Shown here piece by piece: positions 7,251 to 13,313 of a stretch of 15,295 nucleotides of DNA. The notes beneath the pieces are model-generated. The model saw nothing but the letters and a program-made list of their open reading frames with translations. It was not told the DNA's origin and did not search any database. The translations under genes were made by a program, and so were the position numbers. Origin of the DNA: CAYQIM01 sp964417555 (lineage in GTDB: Bacteria; Pseudomonadota; Gammaproteobacteria; Diplorickettsiales; Diplorickettsiaceae); the NCBI GenBank assembly GCA_964417555.1, contig CAYQIM010000054.1, positions 1 to 15,295 of the forward strand. The letters are read 5' to 3'. Numbering within the stretch: the first letter of the stretch is position 1; every line of letters begins with the position of its first letter.

Positions 7251-8827
7251 TTAAAATTGAATTTGTGAAGGACTGGGAATAGAAATAGGACTGGCACTGG
7301 TAGCTGGCGTTGGTAATTGCGGTGTCGGTATTTGACTTTGTTGTATTTGTTGCGCCATATGCTGTAAGAAGCTGGCAAATTCTTCTTTAGATTTCATCAG
7401 CTTACTAGGAAGATTGAGTTTATCCGCTAAGAACGGTAATACTTCTTCCATCTTGGTTGCGGTTAATACCGCGCCCTCGCCACCAAACTGCTGGAGTATC
7501 TGCGCCAGCATCGTAAAATGACTGAGATCATCCTGTTTCTGTAGATCGTATAATGGACTTTGAAAATCAAAGCGAAATAAATGCGTATTGATATGCGGAA
7601 TACTTCGATCTTGTGAGAGTAAACGCCGTTTCGCTAATATTTTGGCACTGATCGTGAATACTTGTTTGGGTAATTCATTAATTAAACGTGAAATATCGGT
7701 TGCACTGGTTCTCTGTGCACGATTTTCTCTAATAGACACTTTAGTCGCTGATTTAACCGGAGTATTCACCTCGCCAATCGGATCGACTTGAAAGCCATCG
7801 CGGATTATTTGTCTGAGATCTTTAATGTGTTCTAACACTTCAGGATATTCAGGCAGTTGTAAGGCTTCTAAAGGATTTCTCCCACTGGGATTTCTGGCAA
7901 TTAATGCGCCTGCCCATTGCCGTACCATATGCGGATTAAAATATTTATCGGCATCATAGAATATCGGTGGATTGGCTTTATAGGCTAAATTCTTGCGACT
8001 ATATTCAATGACACGATTGAGATCTCGAATGGTGGGTAATAAATCAATGCCTATCCCGCGCCCTTCACATTCGCCAGGTCTTACCCGATCACGGTAGATA
8101 ATAATCTGATTGTAATCACGTTCGGTTTCCCACAGTGGCGTTAAGGGATCGTCTTCTAAAATAGCATAGAGGTAGAAATGATTTTCTTTGAGTTTGATCT
8201 GGCCGTAGATAACGGTAAATAATTCATTCGGTTGTTCCAATAATCTTCGCTTATTTTTGTAATCGGCAAAGTCTTCGGCTAGCTTTCTACCGCTCATTCG
8301 ACATTGATACCAGCAGGTATTTAACACGTCATCGGTACTGTACTCTACGATCAGCGCAATGGCCGGAATAGAACGAAAATATAACGGCGTCACATCATCA
8401 ATCGATTCCACCCAGAGTGCAGCGGTACCACCGACTAAGTCTAAATTACTTGAGGCCACCATTCTGGCTAAATTCGATTGGTTTAAATAGAAAAATAAGC
8501 GGTCATTCATCTCATCAACAACAGGTTGTAGTTCTGAGATGTGTTCTGACTTAATTAAGTGCGGATCAAGGCTTAATTTACCCCAAACACGGTCTTGAGG
8601 AAGTAATAAGCCATGTAGGTCATTAGCACGCTGATACGCGCTTAAAAGGGCTGTATTGTCCCACATCATTAAGCCAGTCGGCTTTCCTTCATCACGGTAG
8701 TTAAATTTAATATTGAACGCATCTCTATCGGGAATCACGTAAGTGTATAAATCTTTATACAATCCCAACCAGCGTCCTTGTAGTGTTTGCTTTCTTCATA
8801 GCGTGCATAAAGCTGGGTGAGATTCAC
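7251..8827 (-). pseudogene. Portal (head-tail connector, T7 gp8-like), frameshifted near the N-terminus
   Basis: From 8768 down the frame encodes about 505 aa of a podovirus portal. Visible parts are a Trp-containing segment with MMWDNTALLSAYQRANDLHG, a GGTAALWVES segment (about residue 115), GRGIGIDLLPTIRDLNRVIE (about 240), and a Gln/Pro-rich C-terminus. The normal portal N-terminus is missing from that frame but present just upstream in another one: GTG 8827 opens VNLTQLYARYEESKHYK, a typical portal start, overlapping the stop of the preceding gene as GTGA. One extra base near 8776-8775 (GG to GGG) would join the two and give 525 aa (T7 gp8 is 536). Portals form the dodecameric DNA entry ring. 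Either the gene is inactivated, the frame is recoded, or the assembly lost a base. Confidence 0.85.
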
Positions 8828-9009
8828 TGGATCACCTGTGCCGGTGGATTAGGGTTATCCGAATTATCAAAACGCTGTGCGCCTTGGCCTTGAATAATGG
8901 CAAATCGTTGTTGCTCAACCGCTTTTCGCTTCTGTTCCAGTTCTTCTTTCTGTAGACGGATTTGCTCATCAGCTAATCGATTAGCATCGTCATTACCGCC
9001 GCCACTCAT
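8824..9009 (-). CDS. Small coiled-coil protein upstream of portal
   Basis: The product has 61 aa. ATG 9009 overlaps the previous stop as ATGA, so this start is preferred to the longer one at 9021. After MSGGGNDD the protein is a single charged helix rich in Glu, Gln, Lys and Arg (about 9-40, with LQKEELEQKRKAVEQQRF), then a Pro/Asn-rich tail. A short glycine-led coiled-coil protein just before the portal gene is frequent in podovirus-type prophages. Its role is not known to me; a structural or assembly-helper role would fit. Its TGA overlaps the GTG of the portal. Confidence 0.65.
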   Translation of the reverse strand: MSGGGNDDANRLADEQIRLQKEELEQKRKAVEQQRFAIIQGQGAQRFDNSDNPNPPAQVIQ

Positions 9010-9419
9010 GCACGTCTCCAATGGGCTAATAGCTCATAATTACGTTTATCTTTATATTTGATGAGCTTTTTAAAGAGATGTCGTGGATTAAACGTCCAAC
9101 CAATATCAACGCCACTAAAATACCGACACACCTCATTACAGGTGTACCATTTGAAGGGCCATTCTTTGACTTTCTTTTTTTCTTTGATCATCACAGCAAT
9201 AAAGGCACTTAAATAAGGTAATTTTTTTACGGCATTCAAATTTCTATTCACATTATTCGACTTTAAAATACGATAAGCAAAACCAGCGGGAGCAATCTCA
9301 AACAAAATACACGGGTCACCTTCATAACAGAGTAAAGCACTGTGTACTAACTCCTGGTTAAAACTAAAGCGACTATATTTGCCAATACCTTTGTTATAAA
9401 AGAGAAAAACGGCAATCAA
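9006..9419 (-). CDS. Permuted NlpC/P60-like (papain-fold) phage protein
   Basis: The product has 137 aa. It has the order of a circularly permuted NlpC/P60 (YiiX/YaeF-like) enzyme. The N-terminal strand MIAVFLFYN is followed by a candidate catalytic His at 26 (VHSALL), an acidic residue at 41 (LFEIAP), and a candidate nucleophile Cys at 94 in WYTCNEVCRYFSG. Proteins of this kind cleave peptide or amide bonds, often in cell-wall peptides, and small versions occur in phage packaging/portal gene clusters. The assignment is by pattern, and these residues were not confirmed by alignment. It has no signal peptide. Start and stop overlap the neighbours as ATGA, so it belongs to the late operon. A role in wall entry or virion maturation is inference. 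Confidence 0.55.
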   Translation of the reverse strand: MIAVFLFYNKGIGKYSRFSFNQELVHSALLCYEGDPCILFEIAPAGFAYRILKSNNVNRNLNAVKKLPYLSAFIAVMIKEKKKVKEWPFKWYTCNEVCRYFSGVDIGWTFNPRHLFKKLIKYKDKRNYELLAHWRRA

Positions 9420-9604
9420 TGCTTTCTTTTTCTTAATTTCGCTAGCGTTTCGGCTAATCTCGCCCGCTTGGCTAATAAAGGGTTTTTAGAATGGGCGGCT
9501 TTTTCTAATTCATTTTTTGGTATCTTTTCGCCTTTTTTCACTTTTAATGCCTTGCGTAAAGCGCCGCCATGTTTAATTGCACCTTGAATCCAATTCTTAG
9601 CCAT
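9416..9604 (-). CDS. Small basic phage protein (MAKxWIQGAIK type)
   Basis: The product has 62 aa and is strongly basic. The start MAKNWIQGAIKHGGALRKAL is a pattern I recall from many prophage proteins in this size range. A Lys/Arg/Ala-rich helical tail follows (about 30-62). The function is unknown to me; the charge suggests nucleic-acid contact, possibly a packaging or head-filling accessory. The ATG lies inside the end of the terminase small subunit (GATGGCTAA) and the stop overlaps the next gene, so translation is coupled. The frame is intact. Confidence 0.7.
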   Translation of the reverse strand: MAKNWIQGAIKHGGALRKALKVKKGEKIPKNELEKAAHSKNPLLAKRARLAETLAKLRKRKH

Positions 9605-9984
9605 CTTTGAGTGCCTTTTTAATGTCCTCTAATTCTTGCTTTAATTGCGCTAATTCTTGTGCGCCTAAAGCAAAATCCATCGGGAATCGCCGTTCTAAAA
9701 TCCAAGCACGAGATTGCCAGCTTTTGACACCGGCTTTAATATCATCGAGCAATTGGCAAACGCCTTCACATTCACGTTTCTTTAATGTGTAGGAGAAACG
9801 TGCAAATGCCGTTTTTTTTTCCATTTTTTAAGTCTTCTAGCCCTTTATTAATCCAATCGTATAAAGTACTGCGATCAATTTGATGAGCGTCTGCCACCAT
9901 TGTATAAGGCACAAACTTCGCTATCGGTTCAATAATGCTTTTAGCGCGCGCTTGATTAAACTTTGTAGGACGACCTGGTTTCAT
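9597..9984 (-). pseudogene. Terminase small subunit (HTH), frameshifted at an A9 run
   Basis: Two overlapping frames together form one protein of about 128 aa. The first (ATG 9984) carries GRPTKF, a helix, and a helix-turn-helix with IDRSTLYDWINKG (about 41-53). It ends in GKK followed by out-of-frame residues. The second resumes with TAFARFSYTLKKRECEG and then QSRAWILERRFPMDF, the typical C-terminal half of these terminase small-subunit-like proteins. The switch lies on nine A residues (minus strand; T9 at 9812-9820). Removing one A joins them as GKKTAFARF. Small subunits recognise the packaging site. Possible causes are a mutation, a base-call error, or slippage on the A9 tract that makes both a short and a full product. 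Confidence 0.75.
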
Positions 9985-10154
9985 CAGCGATTATGATCCA
10001 CAAAAATAGGCGTGCTATCGCCAAGATATTTTTTAGTAACGGCAGTATAAGAAGTGTTGGCATGCTCTTTGGCTAGGCGAACATAAAGAGATTCCGAGTC
10101 CGAAGACTCGGAAACAGGAGGAGAGATATTAGGAACTTTATTATTACTAACCAT
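9984..10154 (-). CDS. Short ORF heading the late operon
   Basis: The ORF encodes 56 aa from ATG 10154 and has no recognisable family. It contains PPVSESSDSES (about 12-22), encoded by the hairpin at 10092-10113, then a helical stretch (SLYVRLAKEHANTSYTAVTK, 22-41). No ribosome site is evident upstream. A GTG at 10172 could add six residues. Its stop overlaps the terminase small subunit ATG as ATGA, which supports translation. The alternative is that this stretch is a 5' leader and not a gene. Confidence 0.45.
   Translation of the reverse strand: MVSNNKVPNISPPVSESSDSESLYVRLAKEHANTSYTAVTKKYLGDSTPIFVDHNR
10092..10113 (-). promoter_or_regulatory. Stem-loop with cUUCGg tetraloop
   Basis: The minus strand has a perfect 9-bp stem, TTCCGAGTC/GACTCGGAA, closed by TTCG. 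In RNA this is C(UUCG)G, one of the most stable tetraloops. It sits near the start of the late transcript, in or before the first ORF. After the stem the RNA has only a weak U run, so a terminator is possible but not strong. It could protect or pause the transcript or mask translation. Confidence 0.65.
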
Positions 10155-10311
10155 AACTATAAGGATAAACACAATGCTTTTGAAGTATGGAATAAAAAAC
10201 TCATAAATACAGCTACTTTATACGGTACTTTTTGTAAAAAATCTTATTTTTCTTTCTTTTTTTAAATTAAAAATTTAAAATAAAACCTCTTTCATCTTCT
10301 AAGGATTATTT
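10130..10311. promoter_or_regulatory. Divergent promoter region between ssb and the late operon
   Basis: This AT-rich stretch separates plus-strand ssb from the minus-strand late genes. For the late operon, TTCAAA and TATAGT (17-nt spacing, minus strand) end just before ATG 10154. Transcription would then start inside the short ORF and carry the UUCG hairpin. For ssb, TTGAAG followed by TAAATA (about 18-nt spacing, plus strand) is a weak candidate. ssb has a good AAGGA ribosome site. Promoters were judged by eye. Confidence 0.35.
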
Positions 10312-10731
10312 ATGGCACGTGGTGTTAATAAAGTAATTTTAGTGGGAAATTTAGGAGCTGACCCAGACGTAAGAGCCATGCCCAATGGTGAGGCCGTTAC
10401 CACTTTAAGTCTTGCAACGAGTGATACCTGGAAAGACAAACAAACCGGCGAACCGCAAGAAAAAACCGAATGGCATCGCGTTATATTATTTCGTCGTCTC
10501 GCTGAAATTGCGCGAGACTACTTAAAGAAAGGTTCAAAAATCTACATCGAAGGAAAATTACAAACCCGTAAATGGCAGGATAAAACCACCGGACAAGACC
10601 GCTATACCACTGAAATTGTCGGTAATGAGCTACAAATGCTTGATAGTCGTACCGATAAAGTCCTCGTTGCTGCACCTGCTGTCGCTGTGGCTGAATCGCC
10701 AGACAGCTTTGATGATGATATCCCTTTTTGA
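10312..10731 (+). CDS. ssb: Single-stranded DNA-binding protein
   Basis: The product has 139 aa. The N-terminal OB-fold (about 1-110) is recognisable from ARGVNKVILVGNLGADPDVR, the TTLSLATSDTWKD strand, TEWHRVILF (47-55) and YIEGKLQTRKWQD. The C-terminus ends in the acidic tip DDDIPF, the binding site for partner replication proteins in bacterial SSBs. It binds ssDNA as a tetramer and recruits repair and replication proteins. It is shorter than chromosomal SSB (178 aa in E. coli) because the disordered linker is brief, as is usual for phage or plasmid copies. It is the only plus-strand gene, so it has its own control. It sits between early and late blocks and meets the 298-aa gene tail to tail. 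Confidence 0.96.
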   Translation: MARGVNKVILVGNLGADPDVRAMPNGEAVTTLSLATSDTWKDKQTGEPQEKTEWHRVILFRRLAEIARDYLKKGSKIYIEGKLQTRKWQDKTTGQDRYTTEIVGNELQMLDSRTDKVLVAAPAVAVAESPDSFDDDIPF

Positions 10732-10749
10732 GCGTTTGGATAAAAAAGA

Positions 10750-11646
10750 TTAAAAAAGTGTCTGTTGTTTAGGTTCTATGACATCAAAAACTTCGAGGAC
10801 GGTATATTTTTCGGTATCTTTTTTTATTTCTTCTTTTTCGATGTCATATTCTAGTTGTAAAAAACAATTTAGTTCATATCCTGCACCTAATTTTATTTCA
10901 CCTGTTCTAATCCGTTCTAAGAATATTTTATCTTTCATACGTGCTTTAATGGATTTATTATAAATAAAACCCCAAAGTGAATCGCTAATAAAATCAGGTT
11001 GTTTAATCAGTAAATTGACCTTGATGGGAGGTTGTACAACATGTTTAACTAACTCTTCACCAATGATGGGTTTTGCCATGTTATCAAAATCGGAGTTTTT
11101 TATAATAACTGGCGTTAATTTACTTTTTTTATCAGGTATGATTTCAAAAGATGTTCTTTCTTCTTTATTAATTTGCTCAAATAGATTAGAAATAAAAGAA
11201 TCGATCATTTTGTTCTCAAAAAATTTATCTGAAGTTTCTTTAGGTATTTCTAGCTTATCGCCGTCTTTATTAACAATAATCACAAAATTGGAATCTTTTA
11301 TATTAAAAGTTTTTAGCTTTGATCCTTTCGAGTGCTCTTTGATTTTTAGCCAATAGCAAACCGCGCCAAGGACAGTAGCTGCAATTTCTAAAGTTTCTTT
11401 GCCATAATACAATAATGTCTCGTTTTCTTTAATAAGGATAGCTAAGGATGTTAGAAAAGAACCCTGTGAATTGGCTTCAACTTCTAATTTCAAATAAGCT
11501 TCAGGTGTAGTTAAAGCAGCACTTGTTTTTATCAATGAAATAGTGTTTTGAATTATTTTATAATAGATTTCAGCATCGATGCTATTTTTACCGCCCAACC
11601 GAATAGTAAAACTACTTCTATCTTCTACACATTGAATTTTATTCAT
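10750..11646 (-). CDS. Unrecognised 298-aa two-part protein
   Basis: I do not recognise this protein with confidence. The N-terminal half (about 1-105) reads as alpha/beta with FTIRLGGKNSIDAEIYY and NSQGSFLTSLAIL, then a hydrophobic segment TLEIAATVLGAVCYWL (85-100) that could be a membrane helix or buried core. A Lys-rich middle follows. The C-terminal part (about 213-298) looks beta-rich, OB-like, ending LEVFDVIEPKQQTLF. I have seen this general layout in uncharacterised bacterial proteins but know no function. A GGAAG site precedes ATG 11646. It is the last gene of the early block. The gap to the converging ssb is only 18 bp and has no clear terminator. A superinfection or host-interaction role is only a guess. 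Confidence 0.65.
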   Translation of the reverse strand: MNKIQCVEDRSSFTIRLGGKNSIDAEIYYKIIQNTISLIKTSAALTTPEAYLKLEVEANSQGSFLTSLAILIKENETLLYYGKETLEIAATVLGAVCYWLKIKEHSKGSKLKTFNIKDSNFVIIVNKDGDKLEIPKETSDKFFENKMIDSFISNLFEQINKEERTSFEIIPDKKSKLTPVIIKNSDFDNMAKPIIGEELVKHVVQPPIKVNLLIKQPDFISDSLWGFIYNKSIKARMKDKIFLERIRTGEIKLGAGYELNCFLQLEYDIEKEEIKKDTEKYTVLEVFDVIEPKQQTLF

Positions 11647-11700
11647 ATTTTGCTTCCAAGCAATGAAGTTTGTAAATAAATTCTATTATCTCATTTCTCC

Positions 11701-12045
11701 TTAAAATAAATCAAAGTAACTTTGTAAAATATCGTAAGTATTTTCCAGTGAATAAGATACTGCTACGGCATAACCGACTGTTTCCATGAGTATTAACCAA
11801 GCTTTTTGTTCAGGGCTTAATTTCCCTTTTTCGCTTTTTAACTCGATCCACAAGCCATGATAATGAGCGTTAGGATAAGCGAGAAATAAATCGGAGACAC
11901 CAGCCTTAACACCCATTTTCTTAAGTTTTATCGCCTCTTTCGGATAACGATAACCTCCATTCGGAATATGAATTAAATACTCACTCAAAATAGGTTGAGT
12001 CTTTGCCCAAACCATCAAACCAATGTGATGCTGCGTCTCGGTCAT
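11701..12045 (-). CDS. VRR-NUC domain nuclease
   Basis: The product has 114 aa from ATG 12045. An earlier in-frame start at 12123 would overlap the zinc-ribbon gene even more. It shows the PD-(D/E)xK core of stand-alone VRR-NUC proteins: a glycine-rich loop (HIPNGGYRYPKEA), GVSDLFL with the first catalytic Asp, GLWIELKSEKGKLSPEQKAW with the ELK pair and the EQ motif, then a helix. All expected catalytic positions look intact. Related phage proteins are structure-specific DNA nucleases, probably acting on replication or recombination intermediates such as branched DNA. The gene lies in the replication block with a helicase and ssb, which fits. It overlaps the preceding zinc-ribbon ORF by 65 nt. 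Confidence 0.88.
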   Translation of the reverse strand: MTETQHHIGLMVWAKTQPILSEYLIHIPNGGYRYPKEAIKLKKMGVKAGVSDLFLAYPNAHYHGLWIELKSEKGKLSPEQKAWLILMETVGYAVAVSYSLENTYDILQSYFDLF

Positions 12046-12187
12046 AAAGAATCGTCTCAAAAGTGGTGTAGCGGGTTTCGCATCGCGGACAATAATGTCT
12101 CCTCCGGTGTAAACGCCCCCCATACAAACGCCGTGAATTAATCACATAAGTCCTAGAATAATTGCACTGGACATTAATACAACGCAT
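11981..12187 (-). CDS. NrdR-like zinc-ribbon small protein
   Basis: The product has 68 aa. It has MRC...C, then VINSRRL, RRRHYCPRC and TRYTTFETI. This closely follows the zinc-ribbon half of NrdR repressors (CxxC, DSR, RRRxxC, RFTTYE). Here the first Cys pair is spaced CxxxxC, not CxxC, and the ATP-cone half of NrdR is absent. It may bind zinc and DNA as a small phage regulator. Its ATG begins directly after the stop of the 67-aa gene (TAAATG). The 65-nt overlap with the VRR-NUC gene is large, so its real end or the nuclease start could differ. Confidence 0.6.
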   Translation of the reverse strand: MRCINVQCNYSRTYVINSRRLYGGRLHRRRHYCPRCETRYTTFETILYDRDAASHWFDGLGKDSTYFE

Positions 12188-12391
12188 TTATTTCTCCGGT
12201 ATCACTGTAAAATCTCGATACTCTACGTAACCCTTTTTATTGGCTATCAGTTGCTGAAAATGGGATAAAGACTTAATCAGCAATTTATAATCGAGAGGTT
12301 TTAATCGAATGTATTTAATTTGATAGCCTTTCTTATAGTTTCTGATAAATCGATCCAGCTCAGTATAAATTTTCTTGACGCTTGCTTTCAT
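12188..12391 (-). CDS. Unrecognised 67-aa protein
   Basis: I do not recognise it. The product is basic with Lys/Tyr/Leu-rich helical stretches (YKLLIKSLSHFQQLIANKKG, about 35-54) and no Cys. Its stop abuts the ATG of the zinc-ribbon gene (TAAATG), so translation is probably coupled. A GAGCGG stretch lies about 10 nt upstream of the ATG, a weak ribosome site. Its place in the replication block suggests a small DNA-metabolism or regulatory protein, but nothing in it shows this directly. Confidence 0.5.
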   Translation of the reverse strand: MKASVKKIYTELDRFIRNYKKGYQIKYIRLKPLDYKLLIKSLSHFQQLIANKKGYVEYRDFTVIPEK

Positions 12392-12432
12392 TCTTTGGTC
12401 ACCGCTCGGTTAGCTTTAAGTAATTTATTTAA

Positions 12433-12561
12433 TTACTGTTTCTTTTCTTTCTGTAAGCGTGCCAACATGAGCTTTTTTCTCTTTGCCCATTTCTTTTTTA
12501 ACCTATTTTCGCGAAACTGCACAAGATAAGGTATTACTTGATATAGTACTTTTTTAAACAT
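12433..12561 (-). CDS. Very small basic protein (42 aa)
   Basis: The ORF encodes 42 aa with the sequence pattern MFKKVLYQVIPYLVQFREN followed by a Lys/Arg-rich tail. Its ATG overlaps the stop of the TubC-like gene by 8 nt, typical of coupled translation in this cluster. It could be an amphipathic or DNA-contacting peptide. No family is recognised. Short length and AT-richness make chance possible. Confidence 0.4.
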   Translation of the reverse strand: MFKKVLYQVIPYLVQFRENRLKKKWAKRKKLMLARLQKEKKQ

Positions 12562-13000
12562 GGTTTAACTCCTTTCTTTTTTCACACAGAGGGCAGGTTG
12601 AAACTTCGTAGCGGTGTTTTTCGCTTAATAAAATATGCTTCTTGCAGTTCTTGCAAAAAACAGGTTTGTTGCCATAAAGAGAAATAACACGAGCTTGCCG
12701 AGCAGCCGTCACTTGATAACTAGAGATAGCGACATCAAGGCTGATGTTTTGAGTAGCAAACACAAACATCTCCTCAATCTCTTCATCGCTCCAGCCATCA
12801 TGACGACCGACGTTCTCAATGAGCTTTCTGAGTTGCTGTTGTTCTTGTCGTATAAGAACAAGTAACGGGTCTTTATGTTGGATTAACCAGTAGAGGACTT
12901 TTTCAGTAATCTGATTCGTCGGAGACAGTTTAATTTTTGACCCTTCCAAACTGATGGTGATTCCTCGTTCGCGAAGTTGATTAAGCAGATTAGCTTTCAT
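12554..13000 (-). CDS. TubC-docking-like protein with C-terminal zinc ribbon
   Basis: The product has 148 aa from ATG 13000, with GGAGAAAAAAG just upstream; a longer in-frame version reaching 13081 would overlap the preceding ORF. Residues 1-45 (LLNQLRERGITISLEGSKIK, then a short strand and helix ending DPLLVLI) resemble the TubC N-terminal docking fold found in some phage and plasmid proteins. A charged middle part with DGWSDEEIEEMF (about 65-76) follows. The C-terminus has CKNC (about 115-118) and CPLC (about 138-141), a four-Cys zinc site. Such proteins are common beside phage replication genes, where a role in protein contacts or DNA binding is likely but not established. The frame overlaps neighbours by 8-11 nt on both sides. 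Confidence 0.65.
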   Translation of the reverse strand: MKANLLNQLRERGITISLEGSKIKLSPTNQITEKVLYWLIQHKDPLLVLIRQEQQQLRKLIENVGRHDGWSDEEIEEMFVFATQNISLDVAISSYQVTAARQARVISLYGNKPVFCKNCKKHILLSEKHRYEVSTCPLCEKRKELNHV

Positions 13001-13313
13001 CTTTTTTCTCCAGCAGATCGCTGACGTCGATAAAGAACGCGTCTTCTTCTTTTTTTGGTTCAGAAGGAAGAAGATCATCATTACCTTCTTTACCCCCTAC
13101 ACAAAAAACTTGCGCTCCTTGCTCTTCTTCGGCAATTTCGGTTTTTTTGATTAAAGTATGTTCTATTTTGCCCTCTTTTTTGTTTAAATTTTGCTCAAAA
13201 AATGCTTTTTCCTCGAAGAAGCTCAAGGAGCGCAAGTTTTTTGTATTAGGATTTTTGCTCTCCTTGAAATTTTGAGTAAATTCTTCCTTTATTAGATGTC
13301 TTCTTAAGTTCAT
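12990..13313 (-). pseudogene. Probable frameshifted C-terminal tail of the helicase (or a separate 107-aa ORF)
   Basis: An open frame of 107 codons overlaps the last 68 bp of the helicase gene. It is acidic and low in complexity: NLRSLSFF near 27-34, EEQGAQVF (about 63-70), and SEPKKEEDAFFIDVSDLL near the end. In my recollection, RepA-type phage helicases often end in linkers of this kind, so a one-base shift around 13285-13275 (an A/G-rich stretch) may have split one gene in two. The helicase stop lies only 2 bp from the inverted-repeat arm, which this frame reads through. The alternative is a separate overlapping gene. The frame ends inside the start of the TubC-like gene. Confidence 0.45.
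13101..13244 (-). repeat. Long inverted repeat (31-nt arms, 82-nt loop)
   Basis: The arms at 13101-13131 and 13214-13244 are inverse complements with two adjacent mismatches (29 of 31 match). The core is CTTGCGCTCCTTG. Transcribed, it could fold into a stem of nearly 30 bp followed by a U-rich stretch. It starts 2 bp beyond the helicase stop and is read through by the 107-codon frame. Placement beside the helicase suits a replication origin or an RNA control hairpin. Confidence 0.85.

Noticed and set aside
10732..10749. Bidirectional terminator between ssb and the 298-aa gene
   Set aside because: The 18-bp gap has A-rich runs but no stem.
11015..11356. 113-codon plus-strand ORF within the 298-aa gene
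   Set aside because: It is antisense, has no start context, and its composition follows the reverse frame.
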